A stretch of DNA of 64,000 nt from Alcanivorax limicola (GCF_019931215.1 NZ_JAIOUB010000001.1:1-64000); one strand, 5' to 3'; shown: positions 1 through 8,490, counted from the first letter of the stretch. The notes: generated by a model from the letters alone, not told the origin. Program-made: numbers and translations.

Positions 1-96
1 GGCGGGGATGTATTTTCAGGACCCGCCGTAAATACATCCCTGTAGTCTTGTGTTCGGCATCCATGCCTCACACAGTCCTGAAAATACATCCCCGCC
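1..96. repeat. Large perfect inverted repeat (22-bp arms)
   Basis: Bases 1-22 are exactly the reverse complement of bases 75-96, with a 52-base spacer. The spacer carries a third, diverged copy of the TACATCCC end around 30-42, so the element is partly a direct repeat as well. It lies in DNA without a supported gene. It resembles dispersed intergenic palindromes of the REP/REPIN kind, but only one copy is visible here, so family membership is inference. The element may extend left of the window. Confidence 0.8.
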
Positions 97-201
97 CCCC
101 GAGGGCCGTCACGCGCAGCCCGGTTAATAGCTCCCAGCCAACTGGCGGTTTTGTTCCTCCAGAAAGTCGATAACCGCTACCGAACTTAGAATCTACTGCC
201 A

Positions 202-312
202 GCGTTGAGCCGGGGCACTCCCTGGAGGGACCTCTTTGGCCATGGATGGCCAAAGCGCGAGCGCCCATGGACGGCTTGAGCGGTCCCGGAAGGGAGTGCC
301 CCGGCTCAACGC
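202..312. repeat. Nested inverted repeat, 22-bp outer arms
   Basis: Bases 202-223 and 291-312 are perfect reverse complements. Inside them GGGACC (227-232) pairs with GGTCCC (282-287), and an 8-bp hairpin at 235-254 (TTTGGCCA/TGGCCAAA) sits in the left half. The structure could fold as a long cruciform or stable RNA hairpin. No transposase or short target-site duplication is visible. It is probably a dispersed palindromic intergenic element, and may also insulate transcription upstream of the Anbu locus. Confidence 0.8.
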
Positions 313-338
313 GTACTTGCTGGAGGGTGACCAACTCC

Positions 339-366
339 GCTGAGCCGCTGAGCCGCTGAGCCGCTG
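339..366. repeat. 8-bp tandem repeat, about 3.5 copies
   Basis: The unit GCTGAGCC is repeated three times and followed by a partial GCTG. It lies between the nested palindrome and the first gene. The rest of 1-548 shows no coding sequence I can support: short open frames exist but have no recognisable product or ribosome binding site. Confidence 0.75.
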
Positions 367-548
367 CCCGCTTCCGGCTTCGCCCCTATTTGGTGCGCTA
401 CCTGCCACCCCAAAGCGCAGGGTTGCGCATTTACCGTGCGACCAGGCCTGAGAACCCCGCGTCCCGTGGCGCAGAGCTGGCACGTCTTGTGCTTCGTACC
501 TGTGCTGCATCCATACATTCATATGGCATGAGCGAGGACGGGACGCAC

Positions 549-1985
549 ATGATCAAGGCAAGCAGTCCGCCTGCAGGCGGTTATGACGAAATGTTTGCCT
601 CCGGGGACAAGGTCCGCGACCACTACGCAGCCTACTGGCGCTGGCTGGAAGGCGTGTCCATGGATACGGTGGAGCGCAAACGCAAGGAAGCCGACCTGTT
701 GTTTCACCGGGTGGGCATTACCTTCAATGTGTATGGCGAAGACGAAGGCACCGAACGGCTGATTCCCTTCGACAGCGTGCCCCGGGTGATCCCCGCCAGT
801 GAGTGGGCCCTGCTGGAGCAGGGCATACTGCAGCGCGTGCGGGCCATGAACATGTTCCTGCACGATATCTATCATGAACAGCGCATCATTCGTGATGGCC
901 GCATTCCGGCGGCGCATGTGTTTGCCAATGCGCACTATCAGCCCTGTATGCAGGGCATCGATCTGCCCAATGATGTCTACGCGCATATTGCCGGGGTGGA
1001 TCTGATCCGTAACAACGACGGCGATTATTATGTGCTGGAGGATAATCTCCGCACGCCGTCCGGCGTGTCCTACATGATCGAGAATCGTCGCATGATGATG
1101 CGGCTGTATCCGGAATTATTTGCGCGTCACCGGGTGGCACCAGTGGATCATTATCCGGCCATGCTGCACGAGATGCTGGAGCAGAGCTGTCATATCACCA
1201 ATCCCTGTGTCGCATTGCTGACACCGGGCCGTTACAACAGCGCCTATTTCGAACATGCCTTTCTCGCCCGGCAGATGGGTATCGAGCTGGTGGAAGGGGC
1301 GGATCTGTTTACGCGTGATGGCGTTGTGTACATGCGCACGACGGCCGGGCCGCAGCGGGTGGATGTAATCTATCGGCGTGTTGATGACGATTATCTTGAT
1401 CCGCTGGCGTTTCATCCGGACTCCATGCTCGGTGTGCCGGGGTTGATGACGGCGTACCGCGAGGGCAATGTCATTCTGGCCAACGCGGTGGGTACCGGGG
1501 TGGCGGATGACAAGTCCATCTATCCGTTTGTGCCGGAGATGATTCGTTTCTATTTATCGGAAGAGCCGATTCTCAAGAATGTACCCACCTGGTTATGTCG
1601 TGAGCCTGACGATCTGAAGTATGTGATGGCGCACCTGCCGGAGCTGGTGGTGAAAGAGGTGCATGGTGCCGGGGGCTACGGCATGTTGATTGGCCCAGCC
1701 AGTACCACTGAACAGATCGAGCAGTTCCGCAGCCGGGTGTTGGCGAATCCGGATAACTACATTGCGCAGCCGACGCTGTCGCTGTCCAGTTGTCCGATCT
1801 TTGTGGAGGAAGGCATCGCGCCGCGCCACATCGATTTGCGGCCCTTTGTACTCAGTGGCCGGGAGATGCGCCTCGTGGCAGGCGGCCTGACGCGTGTGGC
1901 AATGAAAGAAGGTTCGCTGGTGGTGAACTCGTCCCAGGGCGGGGGCACCAAGGACACCTGGGTACTGGAGGCGCCGCCATGCTGA
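549..1985 (+). CDS. Circularly permuted ATP-grasp protein (Anbu-locus ligase)
   Basis: 478 residues in a family with a circularly permuted ATP-grasp fold (the old DUF404/DUF407 pair, COG2308). Such proteins are predicted carbon-nitrogen or peptide ligases; no substrate is established. Visible family hallmarks are the N-terminal YDEMF segment, the VPRVIP and LHDIYHEQ stretches, a glycine-rich KEVHGAGGYGM nucleotide-binding loop near residue 375, and the C-terminal RHIDLRPF segment. I chose ATG 549 because GAGGACGGG lies just upstream and the family start pattern follows. An in-frame ATG at 528 and a longer frame from 390 exist but have no good ribosome binding site. The stop overlaps the next gene's start by 7 bp, so the two are probably translationally coupled. 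Confidence 0.9.
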   Translation: MIKASSPPAGGYDEMFASGDKVRDHYAAYWRWLEGVSMDTVERKRKEADLLFHRVGITFNVYGEDEGTERLIPFDSVPRVIPASEWALLEQGILQRVRAMNMFLHDIYHEQRIIRDGRIPAAHVFANAHYQPCMQGIDLPNDVYAHIAGVDLIRNNDGDYYVLEDNLRTPSGVSYMIENRRMMMRLYPELFARHRVAPVDHYPAMLHEMLEQSCHITNPCVALLTPGRYNSAYFEHAFLARQMGIELVEGADLFTRDGVVYMRTTAGPQRVDVIYRRVDDDYLDPLAFHPDSMLGVPGLMTAYREGNVILANAVGTGVADDKSIYPFVPEMIRFYLSEEPILKNVPTWLCREPDDLKYVMAHLPELVVKEVHGAGGYGMLIGPASTTEQIEQFRSRVLANPDNYIAQPTLSLSSCPIFVEEGIAPRHIDLRPFVLSGREMRLVAGGLTRVAMKEGSLVVNSSQGGGTKDTWVLEAPPC

Positions 1986-2905
1986 GCCGGACTGCATCAG
2001 AACTCTACTGGATGTCCCGTCATCTGGAGCGTGCCGAGAACGCGGCGCGGATGCTGGATGTGGCCTGGAACCTGTCGCTTATTCCGTTTGCCGCCACGGT
2101 GGATGACGAGGTGGCGGCACCGCTGAAAATTACCGGGACGCTGGAGCGTTACATCGAGCGCTATGACACGGTGCAGGTCAATAATGTACTGCACTTCTTT
2201 TCGCTGGATGAGGAAAATCCGGGCAGCATTTATAACTGCATCCGCACGGCCCGTGAGAATGCCCATGCCGTGCGCGGGCGTATTACCAGTGAAGTCTGGG
2301 AGAGCATCAATACGACCTGGATCGAACTGCAGAATATCCGCCGTTATGGCCTGATTGCCATGGGTGCCAGCGCCTTTATGGATTGGGTCAAGGAGCGTTC
2401 GCATCTTTTCCGTGGCGCCGCCTATGGCACCATGATTCGTAATGACGCATTCCGTTTTATTCGTATCGGTACTTTTATCGAGCGCGCAGACAATACGGCG
2501 CGGATTCTGGACGTAAAACACCAGATTCATGCGCCGGGTAACGGTGCCGTGGATTACTACCGCTGGAATGCGCTGCTGCGTTCGGTGGGGGCCTATGAAG
2601 CCTATCGTGAGCTGTATACGGATCGGGTGACGGCAGAGAACGTGGCGGACATGCTGATCTTTCGTGCGGAGATGCCGCGCTCGCTACGTTCCTGTGTCGA
2701 TATGTTATGTGAATTGCTGCCGGCAGTGGAAGGCGACGCCGGTCTGGATGCCAAACGCCTGGCAGCAGTGTTGTATGCGCGTTTGCAATACGGTGATATC
2801 GGGCACGTTTTTTCCGTGGGGTTGCATGAGTATCTCACCGACTTCCTGCGCCGGATCAACGAACTGGCAGACAACATCCAGTCTGCTTACCTGGAATTGA
2901 TGTGA
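1979..2905 (+). CDS. Alpha-E domain-containing protein
   Basis: 308 residues, largely helical, opening with the family's typical MLSRTASELYWMSR start and followed by HLERAENAARM. Alpha-E proteins (COG2307) almost always sit beside circularly permuted ATP-grasp proteins and are thought to act with them; no enzymatic role is established. The open frame extends upstream to 1790 inside the ATP-grasp gene, but ATG 1979 in the 7-bp overlap gives the standard N-terminus. The stop region carries a short tandem duplication (2898-2918), and the transglutaminase gene starts 19 bp downstream. Confidence 0.92.
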   Translation: MLSRTASELYWMSRHLERAENAARMLDVAWNLSLIPFAATVDDEVAAPLKITGTLERYIERYDTVQVNNVLHFFSLDEENPGSIYNCIRTARENAHAVRGRITSEVWESINTTWIELQNIRRYGLIAMGASAFMDWVKERSHLFRGAAYGTMIRNDAFRFIRIGTFIERADNTARILDVKHQIHAPGNGAVDYYRWNALLRSVGAYEAYRELYTDRVTAENVADMLIFRAEMPRSLRSCVDMLCELLPAVEGDAGLDAKRLAAVLYARLQYGDIGHVFSVGLHEYLTDFLRRINELADNIQSAYLELM

Positions 2906-2918
2906 GAACTGATGTGAG
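2898..2918 (+). repeat. Tandem duplication spanning the alpha-E stop codon
   Basis: TGATGTGAG occurs at 2898-2906 and 2910-2918 (period 12). The first copy contains the in-frame stop TGA at 2903-2905. It belongs to the gene-boundary duplication pattern described in the findings. Confidence 0.7.
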
Positions 2919-2924
2919 GCTGCA

Positions 2925-3722
2925 ATGAAACTGTCTATCGAGCATCTCACCACGTATCGTTATGATGAAGAGGCGCGTCACAGCACCCAGTATATTCGTC
3001 TGACGCCGAAGCCCTCATCACGGCAGCGCATCCTCAACTGGCAGTTGGAGATGCCACAGGCGCCGCTGCTCAGCAGCGATGGCTTCGGCAACATCCTGCA
3101 CGTGCTGACGCTGGACCAGCCGCATTCCTCCATTTCCATTCTTGCGCGTGGGGACGTGGAGATTCTGGATGAAGTGCAGGAGGATGAGCTGACCGGATTA
3201 TCGCCGCTGGTCTATCTGCGCTATACGCGTTTGACCCGTCCGAGCCAGGCCATCACGGCATTCATGCGTCAATTTACGGGTGAGGGCCGGCCGAGCAACA
3301 CACTGGATCGCCTGGAGGCACTGATGCGCGGGGTGCTGGAGGTGATGCCCTATACACCGGGCGCCACCCATTCAGCCAGTTCAGCGGGCGAGGCATTTGC
3401 ACTGCAACAGGGGGTTTGCCAGGACCACACGCATGTCTTCCTCGCATGCGCCCGGCTGATGGCATTGCCGGCCCGATATGTCAGCGGCTACCTTTACAGT
3501 GAAGATGAGGGCCATGTGGCCAGCCATGCCTGGGCGGAGGTCTGGTGTGATGGTGTCTGGCATACCTTTGATATCACCAATCAGTCGCGGCAACCCCTGC
3601 AGCATCTCAAGCTGGCGGTCGGGCTGGATTACCTGGATGCCTGCCCGGTGCGTGGGGTGCGTTATGGCGGCGGCCCCGAGTCCATGCATGCGGTGGCGAC
3701 GGTGGCGCGGCTAGATCAATAG
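2925..3722 (+). CDS. Transglutaminase-like cysteine protease family protein
   Basis: 265 residues with an N-terminal bacterial transglutaminase-associated domain (about 1-90, LTTYRYDEEARHS) and a transglutaminase core. The catalytic triad is visible: Cys165 in GVCQDHTHVF, His201 in SHAWAEVW and Asp216 in TFDITN. Family members are peptidases or amide-forming enzymes acting on peptides or proteins; the substrate is unknown. No signal peptide is seen, so it is probably cytoplasmic. It lies third in the Anbu operon, 19 bp after the alpha-E gene, an order seen repeatedly for these families. Confidence 0.92.
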   Translation: MKLSIEHLTTYRYDEEARHSTQYIRLTPKPSSRQRILNWQLEMPQAPLLSSDGFGNILHVLTLDQPHSSISILARGDVEILDEVQEDELTGLSPLVYLRYTRLTRPSQAITAFMRQFTGEGRPSNTLDRLEALMRGVLEVMPYTPGATHSASSAGEAFALQQGVCQDHTHVFLACARLMALPARYVSGYLYSEDEGHVASHAWAEVWCDGVWHTFDITNQSRQPLQHLKLAVGLDYLDACPVRGVRYGGGPESMHAVATVARLDQ

Positions 3723-3835
3723 AGGCCGATTGATTGGCAGGTGTCGCGCCCGCCGCTGGCGGTGATTGCCTGCGTAACGCTATGCTATGCCGGAGCGGGC
3801 TCTCTGAAGTAGCCCGTCCCTGCCGGAGACCCCAG

Positions 3836-4561
3836 ATGACTTACTGCGTCGCCATGCGCCTGGAACAGGGCATGCTCTTTGCGGCGGATTCCCGCACCAA
3901 TGCCGGGGTAGACCAGATTGCCACCTTTCGCAAGCTGCACCGCTTCGAGCGTGAGGGCGAGCGCCTGATCGTGCTGTTGAGCGCCGGCAATCTCGCGACC
4001 ACCCAGAGTGTGTTGAGCCTGCTGCGTAGCAGGGCCGGGGACGACACGGTTCCTAATATGTATAACGCCCGCGATCTGTACGAGGTGGCGGGGCAGGTCG
4101 GGGCCACCGTGCGCGAGGTGATTGATCGCGACGAAGGGCAGGGGCAAGGCAGCGGGGTGGATTTTGGCGGCAGCTTTCTGGTCGGCGGGCAGATTCGGGG
4201 CCAGGGGTCGCGGCTGTTTCATGTCTACCCGGCGGGCAACTTCATCGAGGCCACGGTGGATACGCCCTATTTTCAGATCGGTGAGAGCAAGTACGGCAAG
4301 CCGATTCTGGATCGGGTGGTGGATTACCGCCTGCCCATGGACCAGGCCGTCAAGTGCGCGCTGATCAGCTTCGATTCGACCATGCGCTCCAACCTCTCGG
4401 TGGGCATGCCGCTGGACGTGCTGACATACCCGGAAGACAGCTTCGCCGGGGGGCAGCATTACAATATTGATGAGCACCATGCCTTCTATCGGGAACTGCG
4501 TGAGGCCTGGTCTGACGCGCTGAGCCAGGCCTTCCGGAATCTGCCCCCTTTGCGTCTGTGA
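3836..4561 (+). CDS. Anbu, proteasome-like beta-subunit peptidase
   Basis: 241 residues of the Anbu (ancestral beta-subunit) branch of the Ntn hydrolases, related to HslV and the proteasome beta subunit. Starting at ATG 3836 gives Met followed directly by Thr; Met removal would expose Thr as N-terminal nucleophile, with Asp17 (FAADSRT) and Lys32 (TFRKLH) in the expected places. This fixes the start, although the frame is open back to 3734. The family forms large open rings, and its physiological substrate and any ATPase partner are unresolved. The 113 bp separating it from the transglutaminase gene leave room for its own promoter. The stop region is duplicated (4561-4593). Confidence 0.93.
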   Translation: MTYCVAMRLEQGMLFAADSRTNAGVDQIATFRKLHRFEREGERLIVLLSAGNLATTQSVLSLLRSRAGDDTVPNMYNARDLYEVAGQVGATVREVIDRDEGQGQGSGVDFGGSFLVGGQIRGQGSRLFHVYPAGNFIEATVDTPYFQIGESKYGKPILDRVVDYRLPMDQAVKCALISFDSTMRSNLSVGMPLDVLTYPEDSFAGGQHYNIDEHHAFYRELREAWSDALSQAFRNLPPLRL

Positions 4562-4593
4562 TTTTTCCGAGCCCTTAATTTTTCTGAACCCTA
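4561..4593 (+). repeat. 17-bp tandem duplication after the Anbu stop
   Basis: The segment starting at the last base of the stop TGA (ATTTTTCCGAGCCCTT) recurs at 4578-4593 as ATTTTTCTGAACCCTA. The second unit is preceded so that a second stop, TAA, falls at 4576-4578. It is one of the gene-boundary duplications. Confidence 0.65.
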
Positions 4594-4657
4594 TGGCGAA
4601 CAGCCACGGCATTGCCTTACAGTTCAGGTCTGAAACCTCTTTCAGTCTGGTGCCGTG

Positions 4658-4677
4658 ATTCAGTGCCATTCAGTGCC
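4658..4677 (+). repeat. 10-bp tandem duplication upstream of the RimK-like gene
   Basis: ATTCAGTGCC occurs twice in perfect tandem at 4658-4667 and 4668-4677. A third AGTGCC follows at 4685-4690, immediately before the ATG at 4691. It lies in the leader of the next gene. Confidence 0.65.
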
Positions 4678-4690
4678 GTTAGGGAGTGCC

Positions 4691-6172
4691 ATGACGCATG
4701 TAATTCTGGTGGTCGAAGACCGCCGTGACTGGGCTGCTTATTACCCCGCCCGCCATCTGATGAGCGCCCGGGAGTACCTGGACAGCAGCACCAGTTTCCC
4801 TGCCGGACGGGTTCAGGTGATCAACCTGTGCCGCAGCTACCGTTACCTCAGCCCCGGGTACTACTGTTCGTTGCTGGCGGAGGCCCGCGGGCACCGGGTG
4901 CTGCCCTCCGTGCGTACCGTCAACGACCTGTCACGCAAGGCCTTGTACGGGCTGCATTTCGAGTCCTTTGATGCGGCGCTGGACAAGGCCATGAAGAAGC
5001 ATCGCCAGGACGGAGAGCGCCTGACGGTCAAAATATTCTTCGGCCAGACCGAACATGCCGGGCTGGCGGAACTGGCGCGGCAGATCTTTGATCAGTTGCC
5101 GTGCCCCATCCTGCAACTGGAATTCCGTCGTCGTGAGACCTGGACCGTCGAGCTGGTACGCCCGCTGGGGCTGCACCAGCTCAAGGGTAAAGAGGAAGAC
5201 GCCTTTGCGGCGGCGCTGGAAGCATTCAATGCCCGGGTCTGGCGCAAGGTCGGCAGCCGCCGTAAATACCGTTATGACCTCGCCATGCTGGTCAATCCGG
5301 ACGAAGCGATGCCGCCCAGCGACAAGGTGGCGCTGCGCAAGTTTGTGCGCGCTGGCGCCCAGCTGGGCATCAATGTGGAAACCGTGGGCCGTGAAGACTA
5401 TCCGCGGCTGGCCGAATACGACGCCCTGTTTATTCGTGAAACCACAGCGCTGGATCACCACACCTACCAGTTTGCCCGCAAGGCAGAGCAGGAAGGCATG
5501 GTGGTGATGGACGATCCGGGTTCGATCCTGCGCTGTACCAACAAGATCTACTTTGCCGAACTGATGCAGGGCAACAAGGTTGCGGTGCCGAAAACCCGTT
5601 TCCTGTTCCGGGATGGCCCCCTTGATATTGCCGCCATGGTGGACGATCTGGGTTTGCCAGTGGTGCTGAAGATTCCCGATGGCAGTTTCTCCCGTGGCAT
5701 TACCAAGGCGGATAGCGCGGAGGCCCTGGAGGCCGCCCTGGGCGAGTATTTCCGGCAGAGCGCCGTGGTGCTGGCCCAGGAATTCATGTACACCGACTAC
5801 GACTGGCGCATCGGCGTACTGAATAACCGCCCGCTGTTTGCCTGCCAGTATTTCATGAGCAAGGGGCACTGGCAGATTTACAACCACAAGACTGGCAAGA
5901 CCGTGTCCGGCACCTCCCGGACGGTGCCGGTGCAGGAAGTGCCGGCCAAGGTCCTGCGTACTGCACTCAAGGCAGCGCGCCTGATGGGTAACGGCCTTTA
6001 TGGCGTCGACATGAAGCAATCCGGCGACCGTGTGGTGGTCGTGGAGGTCAACGACAACCCGAATGTGGATGCGGGGGTGGAGGACGCCTGGCTGGGTGAA
6101 GATCTGTACCGCCAGATCATGCTGGAGTTTCTGCGGCGCATGGAGGCCCGCCGCCTCGGGTTGTCTGTCTAG
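4691..6172 (+). CDS. RimK-family ATP-grasp ligase with RimK-like N-terminal domain
   Basis: 493 residues: an N-terminal RimK-like domain (about 1-180, MTHVILVVEDRRDW) and a C-terminal ATP-grasp domain (about 285-490). The latter shows GLPVVLKIPDGSFSRG for nucleotide binding and VVVEVNDNPNVDAG, with the metal-binding Glu/Asn residues. RimK-type enzymes ligate amino acids, often glutamate, to a carboxylate; the acceptor here is unknown. ATG 4691 was chosen because AGGGAG lies 5-10 bases upstream; the frame is open from 4655. It follows Anbu by 129 bp on the same strand and is probably separately expressed. Relatives often occur beside a GNAT/C39 peptidase partner, which is absent here. Confidence 0.88.
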   Translation: MTHVILVVEDRRDWAAYYPARHLMSAREYLDSSTSFPAGRVQVINLCRSYRYLSPGYYCSLLAEARGHRVLPSVRTVNDLSRKALYGLHFESFDAALDKAMKKHRQDGERLTVKIFFGQTEHAGLAELARQIFDQLPCPILQLEFRRRETWTVELVRPLGLHQLKGKEEDAFAAALEAFNARVWRKVGSRRKYRYDLAMLVNPDEAMPPSDKVALRKFVRAGAQLGINVETVGREDYPRLAEYDALFIRETTALDHHTYQFARKAEQEGMVVMDDPGSILRCTNKIYFAELMQGNKVAVPKTRFLFRDGPLDIAAMVDDLGLPVVLKIPDGSFSRGITKADSAEALEAALGEYFRQSAVVLAQEFMYTDYDWRIGVLNNRPLFACQYFMSKGHWQIYNHKTGKTVSGTSRTVPVQEVPAKVLRTALKAARLMGNGLYGVDMKQSGDRVVVVEVNDNPNVDAGVEDAWLGEDLYRQIMLEFLRRMEARRLGLSV

Positions 6173-6181
6173 GCGTTTCTC

Positions 6182-6219
6182 GGAGCCCTCAGCGCTCGTT
6201 GGAGCCCTCAGCGCTCGTT
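6182..6219 (+). repeat. Perfect 19-bp tandem duplication
   Basis: GGAGCCCTCAGCGCTCGTT occurs at 6182-6200 and again, identically, at 6201-6219. It fills most of the gap between the RimK-like gene and the MFS gene. The unit contains the palindrome AGCGCT. Confidence 0.9.
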
Positions 6220-6249
6220 ATTAGTGCGCCACCTGTTACAATGCAGCGC

Positions 6250-7692
6250 ATGAAAATTGTCATGCTGTCTGTTATTGCATTGTTTATCAGCCTGGCACTG
6301 CTGGTCAGCGGCAGCGCCATGCTGGGCACCCTGATTGCCCTGCGCCTGGATATGGAAGGGGTAGCGGAAGCCACCCTCGGCCTGATCATGGCCTTCTATT
6401 CCGTGGGCTTTGTGCTCGGCGCGACCTACGCCGTCAGCATCATCCGCCAGGTCGGGCATATCCGCGCCTTTGCCGCTTTCGCGGCGGTGGCCTGTGCCAC
6501 GGTTCTGATGCATCCGGTGATTGTCAGCCCCGAAGCCTGGGCGATCATGCGTCTGGTGGTGGGCTTCTGTCTGGCGGGGCTGATGACTGTCTCCGAAAGC
6601 TGGATCAATGACCGGGCCACCAATGAGTCCCGCGGCAAGCTGCTGGGCATCTACACCATCAATTTCTATCTGGCTTCGGCCCTCGGCCAGTTGCTGGTCG
6701 GGCTGGGCAATCCCCTGGAGTTTGTCGCCTACAGCGTGGTGGCCATGCTGATTGTGCTGTCCATGGTGCCGCTGACGCTGACCCAGAGCCTGATTCCCAC
6801 GCCGCCGTCGCCCACAGAACACCTCGGTATCCGCAAGCTGATCCGCCAGGCGCCAGCCGGCATGACCGGTGTGCTGGTGTCCGGTATCGCCCTGGGCGCG
6901 TTTCTGGCGCTGGCGCCGGTGTACGCGTTGCGTGCCGGGCTGGCACTGGGGGAGCTGTCCCTGTACATGGGTTTTTCGGTGATCTGCGCGGTGGTGCTGC
7001 AGTGGCCGGCGGGCTGGCTTTCTGACCGCATAGGGCGCCTGCCGGTGCTGACGGGGCTGTTGTTTGCCGGCGCGCTGGCAGCGGCCATCACCTCGGTGCT
7101 CGGCGGCTTTTCCATGCTGGCGCTGTTTCTGTTCAGCGGCATCTTCTTCGCGGTGGCGGCGAGCACCTATCCGGTGAGCGTGGCACTGGCCAACGACCAG
7201 CTGCCCAATGATCAGCTGGTGGCGGCCTGCGCCGGGCTGTTGCGGACCTACGGTGTCGGCACCATGATCGGGCCGCTGGCCGGGGCCGCGCTGATGGGTG
7301 TTTTCGGGGCGCCCGCCCTGTTCGTGTTCATCAGTCTGGTGCTGCTGCTGGGCGGCGCGGCGGTCTTCTATCGCTTCCGTGCCAGCGACCAGGTGCCGTT
7401 GGCGGAGCAGGGGGAATACGTCACGGTGACGCCTGCCTCCACGCCAATGCTGGCCGAGATCGACCCCCGCAATGAGGACTTCGAAGAGCACCATACCGGC
7501 GAGCCGGCGGAGTGGGATATTGCGGACAAGCTGGAAATGCTGGTGGTCGGTGCCGAGGACACGGCGGCAGAGAAGCTGGCGGCGGATGAGGAGGCTGGCG
7601 AATCCGGGGAGCCGCTGTCCGGGGAGCAATCGTCCGGCGAGTCGCTGTCCGGCGAGGAAGAGGAACAACCGCCGGGGCCGCGTCGAGATTGA
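6250..7692 (+). CDS. MFS transporter with acidic cytoplasmic tail (YcaD-like)
   Basis: About 480 residues with twelve predicted membrane segments over the first ~395 residues and the MFS motif GWLSDRIGRLPV between helices 8 and 9. It resembles the YcaD-type branch; the substrate is unknown. The last ~90 residues are a hydrophilic, strongly acidic tail ending in near-repeats of SGEPLSGEQSSGESLSGE, unusual for this family and of unknown role. The start is uncertain: ATG 6250 gives a hydrophobic first helix directly, ATG 6241 adds three residues, and neither has a clear Shine-Dalgarno. The gene converges on the GST-like gene across a hairpin. Confidence 0.8.
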   Translation: MKIVMLSVIALFISLALLVSGSAMLGTLIALRLDMEGVAEATLGLIMAFYSVGFVLGATYAVSIIRQVGHIRAFAAFAAVACATVLMHPVIVSPEAWAIMRLVVGFCLAGLMTVSESWINDRATNESRGKLLGIYTINFYLASALGQLLVGLGNPLEFVAYSVVAMLIVLSMVPLTLTQSLIPTPPSPTEHLGIRKLIRQAPAGMTGVLVSGIALGAFLALAPVYALRAGLALGELSLYMGFSVICAVVLQWPAGWLSDRIGRLPVLTGLLFAGALAAAITSVLGGFSMLALFLFSGIFFAVAASTYPVSVALANDQLPNDQLVAACAGLLRTYGVGTMIGPLAGAALMGVFGAPALFVFISLVLLLGGAAVFYRFRASDQVPLAEQGEYVTVTPASTPMLAEIDPRNEDFEEHHTGEPAEWDIADKLEMLVVGAEDTAAEKLAADEEAGESGEPLSGEQSSGESLSGEEEEQPPGPRRD

Positions 7693-7700
7693 TCAAATAC

Positions 7701-7723
7701 CCGGGCCGCGCAATGCGGCCCGG
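7701..7723. terminator. Strong GC hairpin between convergent genes
   Basis: CCGGGCCGC (7701-7709) pairs perfectly with GCGGCCCGG (7715-7723) over a 5-base loop. It lies between the stops of the MFS gene (plus) and the GST-like gene (minus). There is no U-run on either side, so intrinsic termination is possible but not certain. Confidence 0.5.
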
Positions 7724-7731
7724 ATGGCTTG

Positions 7732-8490
7732 TTATGCGGTGTAGGTGTCCTTGAGGTACTGCACGATGCGTGTGGATTCGTACAGCTCAACATCCGTATT
7801 CACATCAATCAGATAGGGCACGGCCACGCGCCCGGTGCGTTCCATCAGTTCCACCCGGTTGCGCTGTGTGGGGCGATAGTCCGGGGCGATCCGCTCGCGC
7901 ATCGGCGGCAACACCCAGTCCAGCGCCTGGGTCCGCCCCGTCTGGCGCAGGATGTAGGGAATCTCCAACTCGGTCAGCAGCTCACGCACCGGCCGTGCAA
8001 ACGGGCTGGCCTCAAAGCTGAACAATTCCAGTGGTTCTTCCGGCAGGGCGGCATTTCTGGCACGCAGGCCGCGCCCGGCGCGCAGGGCGGAAGCGCCGAA
8101 CGAGCCCGCAGTGCGCGCGGTGCGCAGCAGCCACTGGCGCGGGGCCGGCTTGTTGCCGTAGGTGCTGTATAAGTAGTCGATGATCTCGGCTGACTCATAC
8201 ATGGCTTCGTCGGTATTCGGGTCCATCAGGAACGGGAACTGCTGCACACCGCCCAGTTTTTCCACCAGCGGCCGGAAACGCACACCGCCCTTGGGGCAGG
8301 GGTAGATCACCGCATCCAGATCCAGATCGGTCAGCGCTTCGCGGACCACGCGGCAGAACGGGCAGCCCTCCATGTCGTAGAGCTCCAGCAGCTCTTCCGG
8401 CTGGCGCCCGGCGGCGCTGGACTGCACGCCCCGGCCTTGCTCGCTGACCGTGGCCAGCAGGGAGGTGGTGATATCGAATACCGCACTCAT
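7732..8490 (-). CDS. Tandem glutaredoxin/GST-N domain protein
   Basis: 252 residues with two thioredoxin-fold GST-N/glutaredoxin-like halves. The first (about 36-120) has a dithiol CPFC motif at 43-46. The second (about 153-250) has SPFA in the same place and so lacks both redox cysteines. Each half carries the cis-Pro region (FPFLMDPNT, VPYLIDVNT) and the ESAEII/ESTRIV helix. This suggests a redox or glutathione-binding protein made by duplication with one half degenerate; the substrate is unknown. ATG 8490 was chosen because AGGAGT lies 7 bases upstream; the frame is open to 8550. Confidence 0.85.
   Translation of the reverse strand: MSAVFDITTSLLATVSEQGRGVQSSAAGRQPEELLELYDMEGCPFCRVVREALTDLDLDAVIYPCPKGGVRFRPLVEKLGGVQQFPFLMDPNTDEAMYESAEIIDYLYSTYGNKPAPRQWLLRTARTAGSFGASALRAGRGLRARNAALPEEPLELFSFEASPFARPVRELLTELEIPYILRQTGRTQALDWVLPPMRERIAPDYRPTQRNRVELMERTGRVAVPYLIDVNTDVELYESTRIVQYLKDTYTA

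Noticed and set aside
3734-3835. N-terminal extension of Anbu
   Set aside because: Anbu needs Thr immediately after the initiator Met; the extension would bury the nucleophile and has no ribosome binding site.
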